A stretch of DNA of 64,000 nt from Sesamum alatum (taxonomy: Eukaryota; Streptophyta; Magnoliopsida; Lamiales; Pedaliaceae), in contig JACGWO010000008.1 of the NCBI GenBank assembly GCA_034509735.1, forward strand, positions 11,853,864-11,917,863, written 5' to 3'. A program made the translations under genes and the position numbers. This document shows, piece by piece, positions 55,305 through 64,000 of the stretch. Positions within the stretch are counted from its first letter, which is position 1, and every line of letters starts with the position of its first letter. Under the pieces are notes generated by a model that saw only the letters and a list, made by a program, of their open reading frames with translations, was not told the origin of the DNA and made no database searches.

Positions 55305-56551
55305 AATTTATTTGTGATCTCATTGACTCAGATATTAAAGAAGAAGAATTGCTACTCAAAGTCTCTGATGTCATAGGGCCTGATAGAAAATGGGAACTTG
55401 ACAGAATCCGAACTCCTCTCTATCAACTAATCATTGACATGATTCTTAAGACACCAATACCTCTTGACGAGTCCACTGTTGACAAACAAATCTGATATGC
55501 CAACTCCATTGGGAAATTCACATGTAGTTAAGCTAATAATTGTCTGAGGGAGGAAGGCATAGATCTGATAGCCACTCACACACTAATTTGAAATGGATTT
55601 GGAAATTTTTTGGTCATCAAAAAATCAAAATTTTTTTCTGGTTGATTCAACACAATAGCCTGGTGACATTTTCTTTATTGGCAAGAAGGAAAATCACTTT
55701 AGCAGACCTATGTCCTTAATGTTCCACTGCATGTGACACCCCTTTGCATGTTCTTCGAGATTGTCCCCTCGCTAAGAAGGTTTGGGAACTTCTCATTACA
55801 CCTTCACAGCACCTTGCATTCATTTCATTACCCTCAGTATAATGGATTCAGGAAAATCTCATTAGTAAATTCAACAACATCCTTATCCCAGAAGTCCCGT
55901 GGCCTTTCCTTTTCACAGCAATTGTTTGGACAATTCGGAAAAGTAGAAACGATTTTGTCTACCCAAGAATAACAAAAACTGAAAAAGAAATTGTGTTCCT
56001 ATCTAAGTTGTTAGCCTTGGACCTGTGGGAAACATCTCCGTATTGCAAGCTCAGACCAATTAGAACTTTAGTCACAGTGAAATGGTGCAAGCCTAGAAAG
56101 GCTGGATCAAACTCATTCGGATGGTAGTGTGCTAGCAATAGCGCAATCAGCTGAGGGAGGAATTCTCATGGATGAAAAGGGGAATTGGATTGTTGGCTTC
56201 AGTATGAAACTTGACAGTAATTCTATCACCGTTGCGGAGCTCCTTGCACTGAGAGAAGGACTCAAGTTGGCTTGGAATAGGCGAATTGAACGGATAGTTG
56301 TTGAAACCGATTCTGAAATGATCTTAAACCTTATAACGAAAGCTAATGTTGATGATCACCCCCTGGATCAATCATATTAGACTACAGAAAATTAATTCGG
56401 AAGCCCTGGACATGCATAATACAACACACAAGGAGAGAAGGGAACACATGTGCAGACGCCATCGCTAGGAAAGGACATTCCATCAGCAGTTACTTTCTCT
56501 GTTGGGAGGACATACCGTGCGACATCTTAGACTTTGTTCTTGAAGACATGT
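55305..56551 (+). pseudogene. LINE ORF2: C-terminal part with RNase H
   Basis: After the TIR element the LINE continues with a decayed zinc-binding reverse transcriptase segment (about 55600-55760). A plant L1 RNase H domain follows at 56129-56380: GGILMDEKGNWIVGFSMKLD, ITVAELLALREGLKLAW (catalytic Glu) and IVVETDSEMILNLI (catalytic Asp). REGNTCADAIARKGH lies at about 56432 in another frame. It ends with DFVLEDM and TGA at 56551. An A-rich tail follows at 56583-56599. RNase H is a known acquisition of some plant L1 families. Confidence 0.88.
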
Positions 56552-56600
56552 GACTTTTTTCCCGCTTTTTCCTCTTTAGCACCAAAAAAAGAAAAAAAGG

Positions 56601-56871
56601 AACGTTGGTCCGAACTCCTCAAAACCGATAAAGGAAGGAGAAAAGGAAAAGAAATGAAAGCCCGTTGCCTTCCTTGTGTATTTTGCGTATTTGGATGGCA
56701 TAATCAAAATCCTACACCAAAGTAGACCATATAAGAAAAACAATTGAGATATTATAAAAGTTAAATTCATGTAGATATTGAAAATTAGAAAATAAAGAAG
56801 AATAATTAAGTATTAAAATAATTTTTACGTATAAATCATATAATGCGATCAATGATTTTTAAATAAATATA
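56601..56871. other. Spacer
   Basis: AT-rich after 56730. No gene seen. Confidence 0.5.
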
Positions 56872-56950
56872 GGGTTTAATGCAATTTACTCTTTTGTGAT
56901 ATTGCAAATGAGCAAATTACCCCCCTGTGAAAAAAAAAATAGCAATTTAC
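56872..56950. repeat. Left arm of a Mutator-like TIR element
   Basis: GGGTTTAATGCAATTTACTC and 'attacccccctgtg' match the arms of the elements at 3443 and 54317. Its right part is absent, since an LTR starts at 56951 and the nest continues past the window. Confidence 0.75.
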
Positions 56951-57344
56951 TGATACAAACTTAATTCCAGATGGGCCTCCAACAGCCTCACTTGGGTCGA
57001 AAGTTGCAGATCACCCTCTTGGGCCCAACGAGCTACCCAAACCAGTGCTCCACCAGTCCAAACGAGCTGCTCCCAAACCTGCTTGGCTGAAGGAGTATCA
57101 GTATTAAGTGAAGCCCAACTTTGTATATAGATAAAATAGCTAAGGACTATTCTGTTAGAATTAAGGGAATAGGACAAATGTTAGGACATTTGTCAGTAAT
57201 TCTCACTGATGCCTGTATTTAACGTTGGTGGAAATGAAAGAGGACATCAGACAAAAATTACCTCAAAAAGATTTCTCTTTTCTCCTTGTTTTCTGGTGCG
57301 TCTTCTAGCTCAAATCAGAAGGATTTTCCTTGATACTCGTATCA
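56951..57344 (+). repeat. 5' LTR of a Ty3-type element (394 bp)
   Basis: It opens with TGATAC and closes with GTATCA, a perfect 6-bp inverted terminal repeat, and is followed by 'actggtgttttcatctcc' and then a gag-like ATG. The partner LTR is not in the window. Confidence 0.7.
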
Positions 57345-57367
57345 ACTGGTGTTTTCATCTCCTTACC

Positions 57368-57470
57368 ATGCCTCCTAAGTCGACCCAAGCTTTGGAGGAG
57401 GCTATTCTTGCCCTCACTAAATGTGTTATTGATCTCCACTCTTGCATGGATCGCATGACAGAGAGGCAAG
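57368..57470 (+). pseudogene. Gag start of the Ty3-type element, cut by a copia element
   Basis: MPPKSTQALEEAILALTKCV and the following DLHSCMDRMTERQ resemble the N-terminal coiled-coil start of plant Ty3 gag. Only 34 codons precede the copia LTR at 57471. The family call is tentative. Confidence 0.5.
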
Positions 57471-58352
57471 TGTTAGAATAGGTGGCCGTCAAGCCAATTT
57501 ATTGGCTCTTTGTAAGCTATTCTATACGATCTTTTTCAATAATATGTTAATTTAAAAAATGTTCTTTGGCCATCTTCATCACATGCTTTTAACATTATAT
57601 TTATATGAGCATTTGGTTGAAGCCCTTAGATCAATTATGCTACGGAGTTGGCTCGCCCATATGATGGCGACCATGAAACCAACCTCTATGGTTTGAATCT
57701 AAATATTCCAAGTCGATGAATCGTCGAGACAGGGCATCGACCATTCCTTAAAGACTTGCACAAAGTGATGCGTTCATATGATGAATGTCGAGTTTCATAG
57801 ACAGACACATATGACGTCTGCGCACTTCAGTAGGTGCTTGATAAAGAGTTATCAAGTTCAATGAATTGACTCGCAGGAGTTATCATATGGAAGCCCTATA
57901 TGGCATGATCGGTATGACTAGAACTCCTAGGCTACGATAGTGCACTAACTAGTCCTTAGAGTTGAGGTTCCACAGTAACCTTGTGCATAGGACGGTTATG
58001 ACTTGATCATGTCCAAGGTGGTCTCAGGTTTCATCCTGGATCACTATACGATCATGTTTCAGACATAGTTGAAGCATGCATGGAGGTTGATGAGTTCCAA
58101 GATAGGATCTGCTGCTTATCATGAGATGATAACGAACCTCCTATGTTCTCTACATTATGCATTCCTCGAAGCCCATGGCCATGGCTGTTGATCAAATAAG
58201 AGAAATGGTTTTTCCTATATTGATAAATTGGAAGCATAACTTGAAGAGTTGATACATAGACATCAAAGTCGATAATAGGAATCGGTAACTAATTCCATGC
58301 CCTAGACTTTGATTGGGAGGTTAGTAACGGAGGGACCATATCTGAATGGTAC
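57471..58352 (+). repeat. 5' LTR of the copia element, first part
   Basis: It matches the reverse complement of the solo LTR at 7609-9858 and the 3' LTR at 63588-64000, with about 4% difference from the latter by eye. It continues at 60356 after the inserted solo LTR. Confidence 0.93.
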
Positions 58353-60350
58353 TGAAAGAAATCGGTGGATCGTCCCGGGAATTGCGCGAATGCGGAAGCG
58401 CGATATAAAATAACATACAAAAATTAAAGCATGCTTTTAATAATAAAAGAACACGCTCAAGGGGTGTACCCTTGAGATTCCCGGGTGTTCGGTGTATCTC
58501 ATGATTAAACAACATGTAAAGAAATCATGGAGGCCATAGAGTTGAAAATAAAGAGAGACGAAAAATAAAATGAGACCTACCCGTTGTCGTTTTCATCTTC
58601 AACGGCTACACACGTTGTTCCCCGTTTTGCACCAAGATCTCGTTCTTGAGACCCTCCAAATCGTGACACACGATCCACCCACGTATCTTGCACGTCGTGC
58701 TAGCAACGAACAAGGGTATATTTTGGAGTGGATGAATCAACAACACGTTATCAATTAACGGTATTGATTCATCTAAGTTCTAATGTTCCAAGAACAAAAG
58801 AACTAGAAAATATTTTTCTTGGAGAGTGGAGAGAGAGAGGGCGGACGAGAGAGAGGGGATAGAGGCCGAAATTATGTGTGTGTTGTGTGTGTGTTGGAAT
58901 TTCATCATCCTTCAAAAAGTTGGAAGCTAGAGGTATTTATAGAGGAGGAGTTTAATCCTCTTTAAACTCCTACTCCAAGAACTCTAATTTGTCTAGGATT
59001 TTGACCTAGTCAAAGTCCTAGTCAAACTAGTGTTTTGACCTAGTCAAACAAATCCTAGCCTTCCATCTCCCCTTTCCATCTCAACCGTTGATTTTAATTT
59101 AATGGAATATTTAAATCCCATTAAATATTCCAAAAGGCTAAAAGTAAATATAATAAATAAATATTAATATTCATTCTAAGCCCATTAAATCAACCCTTTA
59201 ATAAATCCTATTTATTAATTTAATTCCATTTATCAAAATAGAAAGAATTAATTTCTCCAAGAAAATATAAGACCCGATTAAATCTAATTTAATCATTCCT
59301 TTACTCCAATATTTAATTCCAAATTAAATACTAAGTGTGTGTGGATAGTGTGTGACTCTTTAGGTTCACCTTTCAGCTAGACTTGGTCGGATTCCTAGAA
59401 TCCGTCCGTTACCATGGGTGGCCATCTAGCAATGGTCCATGGCACTAGAGACTAGGTGAAATAATTGGGGATGAACATTTAGGCTCTAACAGTACACTTG
59501 TCCTTCTGTCTTCGGTCTCATCACTTAGAGTCTAGGGCACGGAAAAAGCAGGTACCCATTTTGGACCTAAGTGTCGGTCTGTCCTTACTAAACGCCGTAA
59601 GGGAAACCTTCCCTTCTGTTCAGTTACTGTGGCCACAGATTTTAGGGATGAGACACAGAGCATACATGAGACTCAACTGTCAATACCTTTTGACAGGAGA
59701 CAGATCCTTTCTTGGAAAATACTGTCACTCTGTACACCCGAGCTGCACTAGACATGGCTTATGACTACTCAAGAGTATTTTGGCAATCTCTCACCATATC
59801 TAAGATACAGACCTGATGCACAGGTGAACTCAGCAGTTCCTCAAGTCAAAGGACTTGGCCTGTACCGTTGGAACCGGGAATACACGTCATACCTTGCTGA
59901 CCATACTCAAGGTCCTCCGTAAGACAATTCCCGCGAGTCACCTCAGTCAGCTGCTTCCTAGCATGCTGACCCACTAACACTGCTTAGACGACCTTCGTCA
60001 CCCATCGATGAAATACGACAGCAGATGCTTAGTGCAAGTCTCAAAGGGAATCCCGGTACCCATTTTTGGGATTCCTTGACTTGGAGATTTCTGGACTGAT
60101 TCGGTAAGACTAATTTCATGGACCTACCTCCAAGCGTAGTCCCAGTCCCCGAAATCGATTCTCAGTCCGTGGGCTTTGTTTGCGTAGTGAACAGAAATGT
60201 AAATGCAGATATAAGTGAACGTAAACAAATTATTGTCATATGAATTTTCACTTCTTTATTCATAAATGTTTTTATCAAACACCAGAAATTTTCTAGACAT
60301 AGGTTACATATTCCTGCCAAAATTGGCTTACATGGTCACCCATTCTAACA
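58353..60350 (-). mobile_element. Solo LTR, 1998 bp, inside the copia 5' LTR
   Basis: On the minus strand it begins TGTTAGAATGGGTGACC (at 60350) and ends GATTTCTTTCA (at 58353), with identical duplications GGTAC at 58348-58352 and 60351-60355. It is the closest relative of the solo LTR at 24137-26113. A reversed TATA-like CTATAAATA lies at 58934-58942. No internal sequence remains. Confidence 0.96.
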
Positions 60351-60355
60351 GGTAC

Positions 60356-61147
60356 GCGTAGCTCACAGGTTCACGCTATAATTCACCTATTCTCTAGTGC
60401 CATGAACCATTGCTAGATGGCCACCCATGGTGATGGGTACCCTCCAATTAAGGAGTTAATTGAGGGTGATTAATTATGATAGGATCTAATTAATCTAATG
60501 CATGTAAGTTGCTAATTAAATTTTATATATGATACAAGCCCAAGTCTAGCTGAGTAGTGAACCTAAAGGGTCACACACAAATCCATGATGGAATTATTGG
60601 AATTAATTTATAGAATTAATTATGGAGAATAAATCAATTAATTAAGGAGTTAAATTAATTGATTGAAATGATTTATGAAATCATTTCATGGGAATATTAA
60701 ATAATATAATTATTTAATTTGGAGTCTAAATTCACAAGCATTAATTTGATTAAGTAATACTTGTGATAGACTAATTAAGATTAATCTATTTGAGCTTGAA
60801 AATCAATTAATTAGATTAATTGATTTAAACTTATATTTAATTTAAATAATTAAATATCATGGGCTAAATAATTAGTTGGGAAATTAATTAAAATTGGACT
60901 TCGTCCAATTGAGAATTAAGATAAATCCCAAGACCTTAGCCCAATCCCACAAGCCCACAAGACAAGATTCATTGAACATAGACATGACTTGTTTTCATCT
61001 TTAGATGAAGAAGAAAATATGAGTCATGCTAAAGCTTGTCTATAAAGAAGACAAGTGTAAAAGAAGAAAATATAAGTCATGCTAAAGCTTGTTTATAAGA
61101 AAGACAAGTGTAAAAGGAGAAAAGATGAGTCATGCTAGAATTTGTCT
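60356..61147 (+). repeat. 5' LTR of the copia element, second part, truncated
   Basis: This continues the LTR (compare the complement of 8180-9000). The motif 'gtcatgctaaagcttgt' is repeated three times over 61020-61140, against one or two in the solo LTR. The LTR stops at about 61147, some 570 bp short of its expected end. Confidence 0.88.
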
Positions 61148-63566
61148 ATGATTGACTCTAATACACACAGATGTTTGTGGACCTTTAAGTATTCCAGCTA
61201 GAGGAGGATTTTCTTACTTCATAACCTTTACCGATTGATCACTCACAGTTCAGTCATGTGTACTAAATGAAGTACAAGTCTGAAGCATTTGAAATCTTCA
61301 AAGAATTCAAACTTGAAGTAGAAAATCAAACTGGACGAAAAATTAAGACCATTCGATCTGATCGTGGTGGTGAATTCTTGAATTACTTAAAAGAGAATGG
61401 GAGTCTCTCTCAGTGGACTCCTCCTGCAACGCCACAACTTAATGGCGTGGCTGAAAGGAGGAACTGAACTTTGTTGGACATGGTTCGTTCCATGATGGGT
61501 TCTACTACATTACCTCTTTATTTTTGGGGCTATGCGTTAGAAACAGCGGCCAAGTTATTAAATATGGTGCCATCTAAGGTTGTACCCAAAACACCATAAA
61601 ATAAGGCATGGCAAACCACCCTCTTATAAGTAATTGAGAATATGAGGGTGTCCCGCATATGTCAAAAGACTAGTGGGGGATAAGTTGGATATGAGATCCA
61701 TCTTATGTAGATTTGTTGGATATCAGAAAGAAACTGTAGGATACTACTTCTATGATCCCTCGTAACAAAATGTGTTTGTTTCGAGAAATGCAATGTTTTT
61801 GGAAAAGGGTTTTCATTCGGATACTCAAAATAAAGAGGTGCAACTCGAAGTGTCGAGTGATGCATCGCCTATGGCAGAAATGACACCCATATTGCCTCAC
61901 AATGAACCTTTTGATTTTACACATCCTCTGAGAAAATCAACTAGAGTCTCTAAACAGCCTGAGAAATATGGTATGCTAGCCTTGACTGGTCAATTGGATA
62001 ATGATCCAAAGACGTTCGAAGAGGCGATGTCTGACATCGATTCAGGTCGATGGCTTAAGGCCATGAGATCCTAAATGAACTCCATGAACTCCAAGTTGGA
62101 CCTTGGTGGACCCACCTAAGAGAGTTAGGCCCGTTGGGTGCAAATGGGTCTACAAGCGAAAGCTTGGAGCCGATGGAGAGGTATCGACCTTTAAGGCCTG
62201 ATTGGTAGCAAAAGGCTACACTCAAAGGCCTGGTGTGTTGAGGAGACCTATTCGCCCGTCGCTATGGCCAAGTCCATAAGGATCTTACTTGCCATATCTG
62301 CATATTATGACTATGAGATATGGCAAATGGATGTGAAAACTGCATTTCCTTAATGGATTCATTAAGGAATAAATCTATATGGATCAGCCACAAGATTTTG
62401 CATCTAAAGGAGAAGAGCAAAAGGTTTATAAACTCTAGAGGTCCATTTATAGACTCAAACAGGCATCCCAAAGTTGGAACATTCGTTTTGATGAGGTTAT
62501 AAAATGTTATGACTTCATCAAGAACGAATATGATCCCTGTGTATATAAAAAAAGTTAGTGGGAGCTCTATTGTGTTCCTCGTGCTTTATGTGGATGATAT
62601 TTTGCTCATCGGGAATGATGTTAAAATGTTAGGTCACATTAAAGCATGGTTATCTACTCAATTCTCCATGAAGGACTTGGGTGAAGCTTCTTATATTCTT
62701 GGGATAAAGATCCACAGAGATAGATCTAAAATAATGTTAGGAATGACCCAAGTATCGTACATTGATAAAATCTTGAAAAGGTTCAACATAGATGAATCAA
62801 AAAGGGGTTTTCTTCCCATGAGGCATGGCATTAAACTCTCCAAGACTCATTCTCCCAAGGCTGATGAGGAAGTTAAGAAAATGTCAGAAATTCCCTATGC
62901 TTTTGTCGTTAGCAGCATACAATATGTTGTTCAATGTACGAGGCCTGATATAGCTTACGCTCTAAGTGTTACGAGTCGTTATCAGGCATGTGCCGGCCAT
63001 GATCACTAGACTGCTGTCAAAAATATCCTTAAGTACTTGATAAGAACTAGGGATTTATTTTTGGTGTACAGTGATGGAGAATTGATATTGGAAGGGTATA
63101 CTGATGCCACCTTCCAATCTGATGTGGATGACGCTAAGTCTCAATCTGGTTATGTATTTCGGTTGAATGGAGGAGCTGTCAGTTGGAAAAGTTCCAAGCA
63201 AGATACGACAGCGGATTTCACGACAGAAACCGAATACATTGCAGCTTCTGAAGCTGCAAAGGAGGCTGTTTGGATGAAAAACTACATCCAAGAGTTGGGT
63301 GTGGTGCCTTACATTGCCAAACCTGTAGTTGTACTTTGTGATAAACATGGGGCTATTGCGCAAGCGAACGAGCCAAGACCTCATCACAAAGCAAACACAT
63401 AATTAGGCGCTACCATCTAATTAGAGAGATGGTAGGAAGAGGTGACGTGTGAGTGAATCGCGTTGCATCAACGGAGAACATAGCAGACCCGCTTACAAAG
63501 CCGATATCACAAATTGCTCATTCTCAACATCTTGAGAAGATGGGATTAAAGAACATGGGGCAATTG
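61148..63566 (+). pseudogene. Copia pol: integrase, reverse transcriptase, RNase H
   Basis: Integrase begins inside its core: HTDVCGPLSIPARGGFSYF (first Asp 61170-61172), TIRSDRGGEF (second Asp 61360-61362), GVAERRN (Glu 61453-61455). The second gap is shorter than usual. LRKSTRVSKQPEKYGML and WLKAMRS lead to reverse transcriptase, with VAMAKSIRILLAISAYYDY, QMDVKTAF and catalytic YVDD (62587-62598) in FLVLYVDDILLIGND. RNase H follows (GYTDATFQSD, TTETEYIAASEAAKEAVWMK, VVLCDKHGAIAQAN). ADPLTKPISQIAHSQHLEKM closes the protein near 63540. The frame from 62509 is open for 166 codons; elsewhere stops are common. A purine-rich aagtgggtgat precedes the 3' LTR. Confidence 0.93.
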
Positions 63567-63587
63567 GCTTTAGGTCAAGTGGGTGAT

Positions 63588-64000
63588 TGTTAGAATTGGT
63601 GATCGTCAACCCAATTTATTGGCTCTTTGTAAACTATTCTATACGATCTTTTTCAATAATATGTTAATTTAAGAAATGTTCTTTGGCCATCTTCATCATA
63701 TGCTTTTAACATTATATTTATATGAGCATTTAGTTGAAGCCCTTAGATCAATTATGCTACGGGGTTGGCTTGTGCATATGATGGCGACCATGAAACCAAC
63801 CTCTATGGTTTGATCTAAAATATTCCAAGTCGATGAATCGGTCGAGACAGGGCATCGACCATTCCTTAAAGACTTGCACTAAGTGATGCGTTCATATAAT
63901 GAATGTCGAGTTTCATAGACAGAGACGTATGACTTCTACTCACTTTAGTAGGTACTTGATAAAGAGTTATCAATTTCACTGAATTGACTCGCAGGAGTTG
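63588..64000 (+). repeat. 3' LTR of the copia element, cut by the window edge
   Basis: TGTTAGAATTGGTGATCG directly follows the purine-rich tract, and the sequence tracks the 5' LTR to the window end. Confidence 0.93.

Larger units (their letters stand above)
49960..56600 (+). mobile_element. L1-type LINE, broken by stops and by a Mutator-like insertion
   Basis: From left to right it holds ORF1 with a DUF4283-like domain and zinc-knuckle relic, ORF2 endonuclease, reverse transcriptase and a C-terminal RNase H, and an A-rich tail (56583-56599). Without the insertion at 54317-55304 it spans about 5.6 kb, near full length for a plant L1. The 5' end is approximate and I found no TSD. Every domain has stops or shifts. 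Confidence 0.9.
57471..64000 (+). mobile_element. Ty1/copia element with deleted 5' interior
   Basis: A 5' LTR begins TGTTAGAATAGGTGGCC at 57471 and a 3' LTR begins TGTTAGAATTGGTGATC at 63588 and runs past the window. Between them lie integrase, reverse transcriptase and RNase H in copia order. At 61147/61148 LTR sequence joins directly to integrase coding, so the end of the LTR, PBS, gag, protease and integrase N-terminus are gone. A solo LTR (58353-60350) is inserted in the 5' LTR. The element cannot move alone. Confidence 0.93.

Overview
This window looks like intergenic, repeat-dominated DNA from a flowering-plant nuclear genome, probably a dicot; the species cannot be named from the sequence. 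I found no intact host gene, rRNA, tRNA, CRISPR array or bacterial-type operon. Almost everything recognisable is a transposable element, often one inside another, and several insertions can be proved from perfect target-site duplications (TSDs).

Layout. 1-2255: ends of two long LTRs in the 5' fragment of an old minus-strand Ty3 element. 2256-5833: AT-rich DNA with microsatellites, a small TIR element (3443-3670) and an old minus-strand LTR (4684-5769). 5917-30132: one plus-strand Ty3/gypsy element of the Tat type (TSD AATAT) swollen to 24 kb by three later insertions: a solo LTR (7609-9858, TSD CTCCA), a complete minus-strand Athila-type element (10282-21448, TSD TCTTG) and another solo LTR (24137-26113, TSD AAGAT). 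The Tat element has an archaeal-type second RNase H, a series of small hairpins after pol and a spliced-looking antisense gene before its 3' LTR. 30138-39016: extremely AT-rich DNA made of diverged copies of one repeat family; one copy ends in a Helitron-like terminus, and a TIR element with a 9-bp TSD sits inside it. 39618-41901: short non-coding LTR element (TRIM/LARD type). 42212-48236: TIR elements, a dead minus-strand LINE, a plus-strand LINE 3' fragment and a decayed LTR piece. About 49960-56600: a plus-strand L1-type LINE (ORF1, endonuclease, reverse transcriptase, RNase H), broken by many stops and by a 988-bp Mutator-like element with a 9-bp TSD. 56872-64000: a four-layer nest: TIR-element arm, Ty3 LTR plus gag start, Ty1/copia element lacking its 5' interior, and a solo LTR inside the copia 5' LTR (TSD GGTAC).

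The elements relate as parasites and hosts rather than as a pathway. The Tat element is older than what interrupts it. The Athila LTRs are nearly identical and differ mainly by one-base indels, so it is young, or the assembly carries indel errors that also explain some broken frames. Three precise solo LTRs of related families show that LTR-LTR recombination removes internal regions here. All coding regions are disrupted in this sequence; mobility, if any, would depend on copies elsewhere.
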